NCBI GenBank assembly: GCA_947624205.1
Contig: CANQJI010000012.1
Location: 1 to 43,706 of the forward strand
Source: an uncultured Akkermansia sp.
GTDB lineage: Bacteria > Verrucomicrobiota > Verrucomicrobiia > Verrucomicrobiales > Akkermansiaceae
Direction: 5' to 3'
Length of the DNA: 43,706 bases
Shown here: positions 1-7,610 of the stretch, in pieces
How positions within the stretch are numbered: position 1 is the first letter of the stretch
How the letters are laid out: each line of letters starts with the position of its first letter
Program-made: the position numbers and the translations under genes
Notes under the pieces: model-generated
What the model saw: only the letters and a program-made list of their open reading frames with translations
Told to the model about the DNA's origin: nothing
The model's database searches: none

Positions 1-984
1 GTAGACTTCAAAAAGGAAGCTGCTAAGACAGCTATGATGGAGACGATTCGGTCCATCAATTATATCGTGATTCCAGATAAGGATTATGAGAAATTCTTTA
101 TCCTTCTGGAAGAACTGAAAGCACAGGTTGATGATCTGAAGGTGAAGGGTGCTAAAACTCCGGCTCAGGAAGCGACTTCGTATTACCATGATCACAAGAA
201 AGCTATGAATAGCGTTCTCGAGAGCATGGAACTCTTGAAGCCTCCGGCTCCGAAGTTGAAGAAGGGGGGTCACTTCGTTCTCGAGTGCCTCACCAAGGAT
301 AAGCCTCTTCCTCCCGATCTATTTCCTGTGTATGAGAGTGGCACACCAACCGACTATTATCCGGTCTATGTGATCGTGATGCATAGTGGGACCGGAATGT
401 CCAATATCATCAAGGCAGTTACCAAGGATGAGTTTAGTCACTGTGGAATCTCGTTCGATTACAAGATGGACGTGATCTATTCCTTTGGTGATAAGAAACG
501 GAATTTCTTCGATCAAGTGCATGGTCTCGGATTCCAGATTGATGACCACAACTCGACGATCTATTCCGAGAAACTTCAAGATTGTCATTATAAAATCAAT
601 GTGCTATATGTACCAGGCAGCGAATGGACAGCGATGAAGAATCGAGTTCGTTTCTTCATTCAGAACCGGTATCGGTTTAAGTATGACTTTGTTGGCCTGA
701 TCAAGTATACTCTTCATATGGATTCGAAAAGGCAATTTTCGTATTTCTGCAGTGGATTCGTGGCCGATGTTTTGCAAGCTGGTGGTGTATTGGATAAAGG
801 CAAACACTATTCCCAATATGCTCCTCAGGACTTTGCATCTCTTCCGGAGTCTTACACCATTGCAGAAGGAATTGGATTCCACAAATATGATGCCGATCAG
901 GGTCTTGCAAATACCAAGAAGTACTTCGATGCCTTTAAGAAGACTCTGTCGAATCCCAATGAAGTCAAACTAATTATCCCATAA
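1..984 (+). CDS. Permuted NlpC/P60 (papain-like) protein, 5' partial
   Basis: The reading frame is open to the left window edge, so the true start is probably upstream; the first ATG in view is at 34. Numbering from that ATG, residues 1-75 look helical. The rest matches the circularly permuted papain-like fold: the candidate catalytic His lies in FSHCGISFD, followed by an IYSFGDKK strand, and the candidate Cys lies in YFCSGFVADVL near the C-terminus. His before Cys is the permuted order. Family members are thiol hydrolases or acyl/amidase-like enzymes; the substrate cannot be told here. It is followed 24 bp later by another + gene, likely the same transcript. The fold is seen from motifs; a lytic or lipid-directed role would be inference. 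Confidence 0.72.
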   Translation, partial: VDFKKEAAKTAMMETIRSINYIVIPDKDYEKFFILLEELKAQVDDLKVKGAKTPAQEATSYYHDHKKAMNSVLESMELLKPPAPKLKKGGHFVLECLTKDKPLPPDLFPVYESGTPTDYYPVYVIVMHSGTGMSNIIKAVTKDEFSHCGISFDYKMDVIYSFGDKKRNFFDQVHGLGFQIDDHNSTIYSEKLQDCHYKINVLYVPGSEWTAMKNRVRFFIQNRYRFKYDFVGLIKYTLHMDSKRQFSYFCSGFVADVLQAGGVLDKGKHYSQYAPQDFASLPESYTIAEGIGFHKYDADQGLANTKKYFDAFKKTLSNPNEVKLIIP

Positions 985-1008
985 ACTTATATCATTGAGG
1001 AACCCACG

Positions 1009-1767
1009 ATGATGACGTTGCCAATTTATTTTACCAAAAAGAAGAAAGCTCCGGTGGTAATCCAGAAGGAAGAATCGATTCCCATTGTGGAAGAGCTTCC
1101 GACTGAACCGGAGCCTATCGAAGAAGAAATTCTTCCTGAAGATCCTCCAGAATCCATTCAACCTGAAGAAATTGAATTGGATGCTGAGGAGCCTGTCGTG
1201 GAAGAAATCACTCCCGAGGTTGGAGGAATGGGTGGAGACGAAATCGTTGATGAAAAATCCGATTCGAGCATCTACCCGGATGATGATCCAAATGATCTCG
1301 ATTCCTTCTTCCGATCTATGGGGCTCGAAGAATACACTGCCGCAACGGAGGTAACCGATATGCGCAGACCTGTGGATGCTCTAAGTTCGGTTCTTACCGA
1401 AATTATGGCAGAACCAGATGTGAAGCCAAAAGATATTGAGCCTTTGTCTGTATCGACGAAGCTCAATGAAGAAACTGCAGATCCAAAAAAGAAGGTCGAG
1501 CAATCTAAACCTCAATTCAATGAGGATCAAGAATTGCGAGATCGAGCTCAGAAAATGATCAATGAATTTCGTTTGGTTGCGCCTTACAATCGGAAGGCAA
1601 AAGCCAATGAGATTTATTCCTTCATCTGTCTGCACAATCTGGACATTGATCTATCCAAGATTCCGAGAATCTGGTCTTTGGTTGACAGTAAACCGATGAC
1701 CTTTGGTCATCCGGATGTAGAAGATGAACCTGGACTGGTGATGGAACTCAATCCAAAGAATAAATAA
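1009..1767 (+). CDS. Acidic protein of unknown function
   Basis: The start is the first of two adjacent ATGs, with a short GAGG ribosome-binding site 9 bases before. Residues 15-85 are a low-complexity Glu/Pro/Asp-rich stretch, probably disordered. Around residues 87-145 is DDPNDLDSFFRSMGLEEY and a helical block, then a charged linker. The last 75 residues look folded, with an LRDRAQKMINEFRL helix and a conserved-looking IYSFICLHNLDIDLSKIPRIW segment. I do not recognise the family. It follows the papain-like gene on the same strand and ends at a strong hairpin terminator, so the two probably share a transcript. An acidic tail plus compact C-terminus would fit a virion or scaffold-like protein, but that is only a guess. 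Confidence 0.6.
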   Translation: MMTLPIYFTKKKKAPVVIQKEESIPIVEELPTEPEPIEEEILPEDPPESIQPEEIELDAEEPVVEEITPEVGGMGGDEIVDEKSDSSIYPDDDPNDLDSFFRSMGLEEYTAATEVTDMRRPVDALSSVLTEIMAEPDVKPKDIEPLSVSTKLNEETADPKKKVEQSKPQFNEDQELRDRAQKMINEFRLVAPYNRKAKANEIYSFICLHNLDIDLSKIPRIWSLVDSKPMTFGHPDVEDEPGLVMELNPKNK

Positions 1768-1805
1768 AAAGACGGGGATGCGAATCTGCATCCCCGTCTT
1801 TCTTT
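1768..1805. terminator. Bidirectional Rho-independent terminator
   Basis: GACGGGGATGC and GCATCCCCGTC form an 11-bp GC-rich stem with a 6-base loop. It is flanked by A-rich sequence on the left and T-rich sequence on the right, so it can end both the + gene at 1767 and the - gene at 1863. Confidence 0.88.
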
Positions 1806-1862
1806 TCGTCCGAGTGGATCCGCAGTTGGGACCCACACGGACCTGCCGGATTGGTTGATTGA

Positions 1863-2066
1863 TTAGCCCTCGAGATCTTCGGCGACCTGGTCGACGGCCT
1901 CATCGACCTCTTCCAGATCTTCCTCAGTGGGGGCGTTTTTGGCAGCCTTGTAGCTGTCGATGTTGGCCTTCAGGTTCTTGCCCTGATCGATGGCGGTGGC
2001 GGCGCAGAAGCCGGTGGCGCAAACAGCAGCGCCGAAACCCAGAGCGGACGTGATGATGCTGAACAT
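1863..2066 (-). CDS. Small protein with hydrophobic N-terminus, unknown function
   Basis: 67 residues behind an excellent AGGAGGT ribosome-binding site. Residues 1-28 (MFSIITSALGFGAAVCATGF and on) are hydrophobic with small residues and could be a membrane segment or a signal-like helix; residues 29-67 are charged and end in an acidic helix. Codons are markedly GC-rich compared with the genes around 5-7 kb, similar to the major capsid gene, which suggests high expression. It is the last gene of the leftward group 4988-1863 and stops just before the bidirectional terminator. The function is unknown; a small membrane or virion-associated protein is possible. Confidence 0.62.
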   Translation of the reverse strand: MFSIITSALGFGAAVCATGFCAATAIDQGKNLKANIDSYKAAKNAPTEEDLEEVDEAVDQVAEDLEG

Positions 2067-2118
2067 AGTTGACCTCCTAAGTCAATCGTTTTGTATTTCC
2101 AAGAGAGCCGGATTGCTC

Positions 2119-2220
2119 TCAGGGATCGGAATTGATGTCCGGATCTTCCGGACTCGAAACATGTGGCTCATGGTCTTCGGGAAACCCGCACGTTGTATAA
2201 TACCCGTTCAGTTCTTCCAT
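2119..2220 (-). CDS. 33-residue small protein
   Basis: ATG at 2220 preceded by a good ribosome-binding site (AAGGTGG, spacing about 7). The product begins MEELNGYYTTCGFPEDHEPH and is rich in Pro, Asp and Glu. It fills the gap between the 1863-2066 gene and the 2254-2297 hairpin, on the same strand as its neighbours. The start signal is the main evidence; there is no family match, so it could be a leader peptide or a chance frame. Confidence 0.4.
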   Translation of the reverse strand: MEELNGYYTTCGFPEDHEPHVSSPEDPDINSDP

Positions 2221-2253
2221 TGGCTGTCACCACCTTTCCATGAGGAATTTTAT

Positions 2254-2297
2254 CTCCCTCATTCTACCCTAATAATCTACAGGATAGAATGAGGGAG
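2254..2297 (-). terminator. Long hairpin between leftward genes
   Basis: CTCCCTCATTCTA pairs with TAGAATGAGGGAG, with a loop of about 15 bases. It lies 11 bases beyond the stop of the 2309-2824 gene and directly upstream of the ribosome-binding site of the small gene at 2220. It may end one transcript or form the 5' leader of the next. The following T-run is weak (ATAAAATT in the leftward sense). Confidence 0.55.
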
Positions 2298-2308
2298 TTT
2301 TCGATGGT

Positions 2309-2824
2309 TTACTTGTGGGAGACTTTGAAGTAGATCTTCAGGACGTACTGGATAGCCGGCGTGGCCGAACGGAGCATGGTGAGAGCTTCGATATATCCAT
2401 CCAGTGCTTTCAGATCTGGGAGTTCCCCGACAAAGTAGCTCGGCCTGATATAGAGCTCTTTGTCGAACTCGAACGCAAAGATCTTGTCATGCATGGCCTT
2501 GTGATAGCGGAACTTTTCGACCTCTTCTTCATACGTGTGGACGGCATCAGAGTCCCACAGATTCAGGCCGTCCGGAACGACACGCATGATTGAAATTCGG
2601 ATATTGTCACGATGGAAAACCATGTCGGCACCATGCGTACCGACAATGGTAACCAACCAGTTTTTATCCGGGCTACTGAGATAGACGGTCAGTGTTCCGC
2701 GGCCATCCCGGATGAGTGTGTCCTCAAGATGATGCCCCCATGCCATCCATCCGCAAAAGTCAGAAGGTTCAGCACAGAGTTCTTCGAGTTCGTCCATCGT
2801 GTACTCGGTTTTGGTCTTCGCCAT
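2309..2824 (-). CDS. Unknown protein, paralogue of 4029-4466
   Basis: 171 residues, start ATG with an AAGGGGG ribosome-binding site 10 bases upstream. I do not recognise the family. The C-terminus (YIEALTMLRSATPAIQYVLK) aligns with the C-terminus of the 4029-4466 product (YIEILTILNDAIPAINLAIS). The middle also matches: MVFHRDNIRISIMRVVPD against MVFRPGDLNIKFFDFSVALD. The two are therefore duplicates that have diverged, this one with a longer N-terminus (MDELEELCAEPSDFCGWMAW). They flank another pair of paralogues (2840 and 3497), giving an A-B-B-A order. The fold looks alpha/beta with a C-terminal helical pair. It is likely cotranscribed with the other leftward genes. The role is unknown. Confidence 0.62.
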   Translation of the reverse strand: MAKTKTEYTMDELEELCAEPSDFCGWMAWGHHLEDTLIRDGRGTLTVYLSSPDKNWLVTIVGTHGADMVFHRDNIRISIMRVVPDGLNLWDSDAVHTYEEEVEKFRYHKAMHDKIFAFEFDKELYIRPSYFVGELPDLKALDGYIEALTMLRSATPAIQYVLKIYFKVSHK

Positions 2825-2839
2825 TTTATCGTCGCCCCC

Positions 2840-3463
2840 TTACTGGTTCCTATAGGCATGACAGAGAAGGTTGTTGACGACGGTCAAATCGGCACCAAAG
2901 GAAGGGAGCACCTCAGAGATAGCGTCGGCGCCGATTTCGATGTTGTCCTGACGGCAGGCCCATGCAAGCTCAACAATGAGCGCGGCGCAGGTGATATCGG
3001 CGAGATGCTCGTTGAGGATATCGATCATATGCGCACGACTGCTATTATTGAAACCACCGAGGCGCGGATGATCAATGGCGTCGTGGATCATGCCAGAATA
3101 GCAAGCAGAAAGAGAGCCCACGTCGAGCTTCTCGAAGCCGGTGTTGTACTTCTTGCAGGCGGCGATGAGATGGTTCTCCAGGGAGTCGCCAATGCTGCAG
3201 AAGAACTCGCTGGTGAGGCTGCGGTCCATGCCGTTCTCATCCAGCAGCATGGCCGGATCGTTGCCGAAGCCGCGCATGAACATCTCTTCCATAGACACGG
3301 CTTCCCATTCCAGGCCATAGTAGCCAAAGGCCGCCTTATAGAAGTTGGCGACTTCGTTAAGGACGACGGCGAGGGTAATGTTTTTGCGGTTGTATTTGCT
3401 CGGCACGTTGACCAAGCTGATCGGGTTGATGACGGACTCGGACTTCTTATTGATCGTGAACAT
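2840..3463 (-). CDS. Unknown protein, paralogue of 3497-3979
   Basis: 207 residues; ATG with an AGGGA ribosome-binding site. GC-rich codon use suggests good expression. The opening VNVPSKYNRKNITLAVVLNE and FYKAAFGYYGLEWEAVSMEE align with VRVPSKYSYGANRADFICSE and FFLDAFTYYGVDIRSFKSYQ of the 3497-3979 product. The ends also align (ADITCAALIVELAWACRQDN against LIVCAAWTIEFALGINIIGE). It is mostly helical, with no catalytic signature I can recognise. Compared with its paralogue it has about 45 extra residues in the middle (around residues 65-120). Its position in a run of small leftward genes with individual ribosome-binding sites suggests accessory phage proteins. Function unknown. Confidence 0.63.
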   Translation of the reverse strand: MFTINKKSESVINPISLVNVPSKYNRKNITLAVVLNEVANFYKAAFGYYGLEWEAVSMEEMFMRGFGNDPAMLLDENGMDRSLTSEFFCSIGDSLENHLIAACKKYNTGFEKLDVGSLSACYSGMIHDAIDHPRLGGFNNSSRAHMIDILNEHLADITCAALIVELAWACRQDNIEIGADAISEVLPSFGADLTVVNNLLCHAYRNQ

Positions 3464-3496
3464 GGCTGTTTTCCCTCCATTTATATTTTTGATGGT

Positions 3497-3979
3497 TTAC
3501 TGGATCTTATTATTGTAGACGTCTTCGATCAGCTTGAGCATCTCGTCTACGTTGATGCCATAGCTTTGGTACTTGGCGTACCAGTCATCGCTGTTGAAGC
3601 CGGCCGGCTCACCGATGATATTGATGCCGAGTGCAAACTCGATCGTCCACGCAGCACAGACGATGAGCTTGAGACGGTTTATGATGATCAGGCCGATCGC
3701 TTTGCGCTTAGGATAATCTTTCGGCAGATAATCGTTAAACCATTTGGCGATAAGATCACGAGCATAGAAGGTGAAATCGCCGATCTTGGCATAGTGAGGA
3801 CGCTGGGTAACGTCCATGGTCTGATAGCTTTTGAAGCTGCGGATGTCAACGCCGTAATAGGTGAAGGCGTCGAGGAAGAAGTTGCAGATTTCGGAGCAGA
3901 TAAAATCTGCACGGTTTGCGCCGTAGCTGTACTTGGACGGAACACGGACAGCTTCCTGGAAAGTTTTATAACGGGTCAT
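3497..3979 (-). CDS. Unknown protein, paralogue of 2840-3463
   Basis: 160 residues; ATG with a GAAGGGAG ribosome-binding site 10 bases upstream. It begins MTRYKTFQEAVRVPSKYSYG; the PSKY and YYG blocks are shared with the adjacent 2840-3463 product, as is the helical C-terminal region. It probably arose by tandem duplication, since the two genes are adjacent with only 33 bp between them. No catalytic motif is visible. The first residues (YKTFQEAV) faintly resemble the T4 capsid-targeting peptide, but there is no Glu-Ala cleavage context in the usual arrangement, so I do not group it with the tagged proteins. Function unknown. Confidence 0.62.
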   Translation of the reverse strand: MTRYKTFQEAVRVPSKYSYGANRADFICSEICNFFLDAFTYYGVDIRSFKSYQTMDVTQRPHYAKIGDFTFYARDLIAKWFNDYLPKDYPKRKAIGLIIINRLKLIVCAAWTIEFALGINIIGEPAGFNSDDWYAKYQSYGINVDEMLKLIEDVYNNKIQ

Positions 3980-4028
3980 GAATAACGACTCCCTTCATTA
4001 TTTGTATTGGTATAGTGGATGACGGATT

Positions 4029-4466
4029 TTATTTGCTGGGGAAGTACTCGCTGATAGCGAGGTTGATCGCGGGGATGGCGTCGTTGAGGATCGTGAGGAT
4101 TTCGATGTATTTACCGAAATCCCCATTGAGGCTGAGAGCTGGCATCTTGATCATGCTTCCAGGGATGCCGCACTGCTCAACATGGATCGCATCATGAAGA
4201 TGGAAGATGGCGTTGTTGTCGATGAACTCGCAGCGGCTGTAGTTCGGATCGGCTTCATCAAGCGCGACTGAGAAGTCGAAGAACTTGATGTTGAGATCAC
4301 CCGGGCGGAAAACCATCCGGTCAGGGGTGGAGGCGGTGGGATCAGTGTTACCGCGAATGATGATTGCCCAAACTTCATCTTTCGTCCGGAGCGCAACGCT
4401 GCGGTGATCGGAACTTCCGAAAACGTGATAGACTTTCCAGTCTTCGGGCTCGTAGATATTGGTCAT
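4029..4466 (-). CDS. Unknown protein, paralogue of 2309-2824
   Basis: 145 residues; ATG with a GGAGGG ribosome-binding site about 8 bases upstream. The product begins MTNIYEPEDWKVYHVFGSSD. The strand-rich middle (EVWAIIIRGN, DRMVFRPGDLNIKFFDFSVA) and the C-terminal helical pair match the 2309-2824 protein. It lacks that paralogue's N-terminal extension. The fold is plausibly alpha/beta; no active-site residues stand out. It is the outer member of the A-B-B-A paralogue arrangement. Function unknown. Confidence 0.62.
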   Translation of the reverse strand: MTNIYEPEDWKVYHVFGSSDHRSVALRTKDEVWAIIIRGNTDPTASTPDRMVFRPGDLNIKFFDFSVALDEADPNYSRCEFIDNNAIFHLHDAIHVEQCGIPGSMIKMPALSLNGDFGKYIEILTILNDAIPAINLAISEYFPSK

Positions 4467-4506
4467 GGTAAATTCCCTCCATATAATGATGTGAGTTGAA
4501 AGACGG

Positions 4507-4770
4507 TTATTTGATGCCGTAGGAAGCGAGACGTTCGTTCATCTCTTCCTTGGTGATATTGCCGATATAGAAATCGTGCATGATCTGAGCGATGGTTTGA
4601 GCACGGGAAACTTGGCGGGCGGTGCGAGAGTTGAGATCATCGACATAACGCTTGGTGTCACGCTGCATCTGATCGATGCGGTGGTCGATGGCGGTTTCAT
4701 ACGCGTCAGCTACGGGCTTGTATTCACCCGGCTTTGTGCGCACAACGAACGGGAAATCATTTTTGATCAT
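4507..4770 (-). CDS. Small helical protein, unknown
   Basis: 87 residues. I chose the ATG at 4770 (MIKNDFPFVVRTKPGEYKPV) over an upstream in-frame ATG because a perfect GGAGGT lies 10 bases before it; the longer version would place that site inside the coding sequence. After a short strand region, residues 20-65 form a charged helix, possibly coiled coil (DHRIDQMQRDTKRYVDDLNS). The last 20 residues (GNITKEEMNERLASYGIK) resemble the short helical hairpin often seen as a SHOCT-like C-terminus (IT.EEfe..k). The assignment is tentative. It is likely cotranscribed with neighbours on both sides. Confidence 0.6.
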   Translation of the reverse strand: MIKNDFPFVVRTKPGEYKPVADAYETAIDHRIDQMQRDTKRYVDDLNSRTARQVSRAQTIAQIMHDFYIGNITKEEMNERLASYGIK

Positions 4771-4796
4771 AGTAAATTTACCTCCTTCAGGCAAGC

Positions 4797-4988
4797 TTAA
4801 AGGCGATAGGTTTTGGAACGGGCGATGAAATCTTCGTAGGTTTCATCTTCGGGATCGGTGGGGCCGAGCTCCAGGGGCATTTGGTCCGCTTCGATGCGGG
4901 CCTGGTTTTGTTTTTGTACCTGATCGGAATCAGGGTAAGTGCGGACAGAGATCTCAGAGACCTCGCGGAAATGACGACCGAAACGCAT
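4797..4988 (-). CDS. Small unknown protein, first gene of leftward run
   Basis: 63 residues. The start at 4988 (MRFGRHFREVSEISVRTYPD) has an AAAGGAG ribosome-binding site 7-8 bases upstream; an in-frame ATG 18 bases earlier would overlap that site. The product is charged, with a Pro-rich middle and an acidic end (DPEDETYEDFIARSKTYRL). A second frame on the same strand (4787-4993) is also open, but it lacks the ribosome-binding site spacing and has an improbable composition. It is the first gene after the divergent intergenic region at 4989-5140 and is preceded by a short perfect hairpin. Confidence 0.55.
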   Translation of the reverse strand: MRFGRHFREVSEISVRTYPDSDQVQKQNQARIEADQMPLELGPTDPEDETYEDFIARSKTYRL

Positions 4989-5010
4989 AACAATAGCTCC
5001 TTTCAATATG

Positions 5011-5032
5011 TAAGGAAGATATTTCTTCCTTA
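5011..5032 (-). promoter_or_regulatory. 5' leader hairpin of the leftward gene run
   Basis: TAAGGAAG and CTTCCTTA form a perfect 8-bp stem just upstream of the 4988 ribosome-binding site. In the leftward sense a TATATT box (5042-5047) lies a few bases before it, so the hairpin probably sits at the very 5' end of the mRNA. Confidence 0.45.
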
Positions 5033-5107
5033 TTTCTTACCAATATAATCTACGCATCCAAAGCCCCGATTTTACGATTCCTGGAAGTCATCGAATTTCA
5101 ACTTTTC

Positions 5108-5113
5108 TATAAT
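5108..5113 (+). promoter_or_regulatory. Possible -10 element for the 5141 gene
   Basis: A perfect TATAAT lies 33 bases before the GTG at 5141. There is no good -35 at 16-18 bases, so recognition by a host sigma-70 holoenzyme alone is uncertain. Confidence 0.35.
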
Positions 5114-5140
5114 CAATATCTATTTTCTCCTAGAAGGGAA

Positions 5141-6160
5141 GTGAGGGAAGTGAAGAATCTGAATACATTCGATCAAATTGTCAAAAATTCATTTTTGGCA
5201 AGAAATACTATGTTGCTGAAAAACTATACAGGGGAGCTTTACTTTATATCGAATCAGGATCTCGATGGGCATATATTGCTCCCTCGTGTTCCAGATAATT
5301 TCTTAACTAAAAACGGCTATGAAGATTCCGAAACTCCTCGTATTTGCTTTTGCGAAGATGTAGGGCTCTGTTTAACAGCTCTCAGCGCCAATATCAAAGG
5401 GAAGAAATTTATGGTTTATACTCCAGATGATATTGCAAAATATCGCGTGTATAAACCAAGTATCGATGCCGTTCCCGATTCTAAAATTACTGGAGAGCTA
5501 TGGATTACGCAACCGGTAAAACTAAAATGCGTGGGCATAGTTCTCGTATTGGGGGACGACGGTAAACCAGGAAAGAAATATCGATACGGAAATCATATCG
5601 CAGAATTATATGGCTGGAGGTATAAATGGCTTCAACGTTATCAAACGATTGCTGAAGAGTCTATTGAAACTAAACCAATTGAAACACTCATAGGTGCTCA
5701 AACTCCAAAAGAGCTGTACGATTACATGCGGAGGAATATTAAGTATTCCCAATATAGCAAATTAAAATCCCCAGATGAGGTTATTAAAACCAAATCTGGG
5801 TCTTGTCACGATCAGGTTGTGCTGGAACTATATGAACTCCGGAAGATGGGTCTTCATCCAAAAGCCGCCTATCTTCAGGAATATAATCCGAAGAATAGTC
5901 AAGTTGGCGAGACACACTCTTTCGTCTATTATTCTCAGGGCAAGACAGCGTATTGGTTCGAGAATGCCTGGAGTGGTCAGCAAGGAATTCATGAGTACAG
6001 AGATTTGGAATCCCTGTTTGACGATGTCTTTGAGAGATTCAGAAAACGTAGTAGGCTTCCGAATGTAATTATGACTGCTTTGGGTAGTCATAAACCTGGG
6101 GAAGATTTGCAAAAGTTTGTTGATATCGCGACCGATTGCCGCACAATTAGGGAGAGTTGA
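5141..6160 (+). CDS. Transglutaminase-like cysteine protein with N-terminal tag motif
   Basis: The C-terminal half has the transglutaminase/papain-like core: SGSCHDQVVLELYELRKMGL with the candidate Cys nucleophile, then ETHSFVYYSQGKTAYWFENA with the His, and an acidic or Asn third residue nearby. This order is typical of transglutaminase-like cysteine peptidases. Residues 30-150 are a separate domain with an LPRVPDNF..GYED..TPRICF block that I cannot name. The N-terminus NTFDQIVKNSFLA matches the start of four other proteins in this window. Start uncertain: GTG at 5141 or 5150 (weak GAAGGG site), and a CTG at 5159 would give the same length as the other tags. Followed after 4 bp by the next gene, so cotranscribed. 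Substrate unknown; virion packaging is inferred. Confidence 0.72.
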   Translation: MREVKNLNTFDQIVKNSFLARNTMLLKNYTGELYFISNQDLDGHILLPRVPDNFLTKNGYEDSETPRICFCEDVGLCLTALSANIKGKKFMVYTPDDIAKYRVYKPSIDAVPDSKITGELWITQPVKLKCVGIVLVLGDDGKPGKKYRYGNHIAELYGWRYKWLQRYQTIAEESIETKPIETLIGAQTPKELYDYMRRNIKYSQYSKLKSPDEVIKTKSGSCHDQVVLELYELRKMGLHPKAAYLQEYNPKNSQVGETHSFVYYSQGKTAYWFENAWSGQQGIHEYRDLESLFDDVFERFRKRSRLPNVIMTALGSHKPGEDLQKFVDIATDCRTIRES

Positions 6161-6164
6161 TACT

Positions 6165-6860
6165 ATGAATGAATTTGATCAAGCGATATCTAATGCTTTT
6201 TTGGATGAGGATGATATCGCATTTGAAGCTGCTGGAGATCGACATTTTGAAAAATCGAAAGAAAGTATTGTGCAAGGAATTACTATGATTCCAAACCAAG
6301 GCGTCATAGTAAAGTTGACAAAAGGCCAAGTAAAAATTAAACTAGGGCAAACGATCAATGACGATCTTTTAAATCAGCTCAATATGATCAACCACGGAGT
6401 CGTAGGTGGTCCAAATGCTTCGGCTGTGAAAGCCGCAAATCATCCTCAGCTAACACCGGGCATTCACGTTCGTGATTGGATAAAACCTGGGCTTACTCGT
6501 AAACATTCGGGGAAAGTGACTGAAATAAAAGTCGATATCCAGGGTGCAGAGAAGAGCATTCCTATCACATTAGCCGGAAAGCGCATGGATACATTCATCC
6601 GAATGGTAAAATGGATACGCGAAGTCGATGGCCCAGATATCCCGAATAAGTGGTCTATTCGAGTGTCTGGACTACTTGTTTATAGTGCCAAAATGCATTT
6701 ATTGATGGAGCCCCGAGAGCTAAATACGCGGCATCCAAAGTCACCCGTACCTGGTACCTTTTATGTCGGTAGAGCAAACTTTGTTGGAAGCGTCACACTA
6801 TACGAACCGAAGTATTTTGATAAAATCAATCCGCATACATCTTGGGTTTACAAATATTAA
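6165..6860 (+). CDS. Unknown protein with N-terminal tag motif
   Basis: 231 residues. The ATG at 6165 is chosen because AGGGAGAG lies 7 bases before; an in-frame ATG further up would overlap the previous gene. It begins MNEFDQAISNAFLDEDDIAF, the same pattern as the starts at 5150, 9806 and 25619. The rest is strand-rich: IPNQGVIVKLTKGQVKIKLG, a basic middle (WIKPGLTRKHSGKVTEIKVD) and SIRVSGLLVYSAKMHLLMEP near the C-terminus. I do not recognise the family; an OB- or SH3-like barrel domain is conceivable. It ends at a strong terminator. The shared tag suggests the same fate as the transglutaminase-like neighbour, perhaps packaging into the head. Confidence 0.66.
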   Translation: MNEFDQAISNAFLDEDDIAFEAAGDRHFEKSKESIVQGITMIPNQGVIVKLTKGQVKIKLGQTINDDLLNQLNMINHGVVGGPNASAVKAANHPQLTPGIHVRDWIKPGLTRKHSGKVTEIKVDIQGAEKSIPITLAGKRMDTFIRMVKWIREVDGPDIPNKWSIRVSGLLVYSAKMHLLMEPRELNTRHPKSPVPGTFYVGRANFVGSVTLYEPKYFDKINPHTSWVYKY

Positions 6861-6866
6861 ATAAAA

Positions 6867-6912
6867 TACCCCCCCCCCTCGTGAGCTGTTCGACTCACGA
6901 GGGGGGGGGGAG
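6867..6912. terminator. Bidirectional terminator built on C10/G10 tracts
   Basis: Ten C residues (6869-6878) plus TCGTGAG pair with CTCACGA plus ten G residues (6901-6910), giving a 17-bp stem and an 8-base loop. It separates convergent genes ending at 6860 and 6936. The pure homopolymer arms are unusual and may be prone to length change. Confidence 0.85.
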
Positions 6913-6935
6913 GTTATTAAGTCATTTTTTATTAT

Positions 6936-7527
6936 TCAGTCCTCATCGTCTTCATATAGCTTTCCGAGGCGATTTGCGACTTGAATTGTATCGTCGATAA
7001 TCTTTAGGCACCCGGAACGAGTATCATTCCAGATACTGATCATGTATCGAGTCCCTTTAGTTTTATCGCAGATTTCCTTGGCTCTCATCCAACGTTTAAT
7101 ATCTTCGTAAAGATACCAAACTGAGCAAAACGGGAAGAAACACGATAGTACTGCCGAAAGTGTAGTAACATTGAGATCATACTCGGTCTCCCGGGATAGT
7201 ACATCGCTGTACTCTCGGACTAGCGGCCCTACTCCAAGATACAGGTGAATCGATCCCCACATAGTCATCGAAACATATGCTGATATTGGGTAATTGCGTG
7301 TGCCAGCGATTCGATTACGTACTTTCTTTAGGAGATTGACCGATTCCCTGCAAAGCTGCTTGGCCTTATTTTTATCACCTTTATCTTTAGCTTTCTTGGC
7401 ATCCCGAAGCAATTCGAGAGCATCTCTCATATCATCGCTGTTAATTACAGCTATCGAATCGGAGGCAGCACCTTCAGTTGCAACCCCCCCCCCCGAATGC
7501 TAATAGGATATGATCGTCCAAATTCAT
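6936..7527 (-). CDS. Unknown protein, start out of frame across an 11-G run
   Basis: The open frame 6936-7430 (164 residues from an internal ATG) has no ribosome-binding site at that ATG. A good site (GAGGAG) precedes ATG 7527, which reads MNLDDHILLAF and then enters a run of 11 G (7484-7494 as C). With 11 G this frame stops six codons after the Phe (GGGGCN, then TGA). With 10 G it would continue as FGGGVATEGAASDSIAVINS and into the long frame. The start resembles the FDQI-type tag of neighbouring genes. The body is helical (ELLRDAKKAKDKGDKNKAKQ) with one hydrophobic segment (TTLSAVLSCFFPFCSVWYLY). This may be a phase-variable gene, a slippage site or a sequencing error. Function unknown. Confidence 0.6.
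7484..7494 (-). repeat. Homopolymer tract, 11 G in the gene sense
   Basis: Eleven consecutive C on the + strand, that is poly-G in the 6936-7527 gene, 11 codons after its best start. One base fewer restores the frame. Confidence 0.9.
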
Positions 7528-7560
7528 AGTAGTGCACTCCTCTTGATATTTTTAAATAAA

Positions 7561-7590
7561 AATCGGGGAACCCATATGGGTTCCCCGATT
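7561..7590 (-). terminator. Rho-independent terminator of the 7611-8330 gene
   Basis: AATCGGGGAACCC and GGGTTCCCCGATT form a 13-bp stem with a 4-base loop. In the leftward sense it is followed by TTTTTATTT, so it ends the gene that stops at 7611. Confidence 0.9.
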
Positions 7591-7610
7591 GGGTTAGTTA
7601 GGCATGAAAA

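Noticed and set aside
2612..3985. 457-codon open frame on the + strand
   Set aside because: It is antisense to three leftward genes that have good ribosome-binding sites and paralogue support. It arises from GC-rich codons in those genes and has no start signal.
4787..4993. 68-codon leftward frame overlapping 4797-4988
   Set aside because: Its start spacing is worse and its composition (Pro/Lys/Ser-rich) looks like a shifted frame of the chosen gene.
2265..5055. GTAGATTAT shared between 2265-2280 and 5040-5055 as a promoter motif
   Set aside because: One copy lies in a hairpin loop and the match is short; chance is likely.
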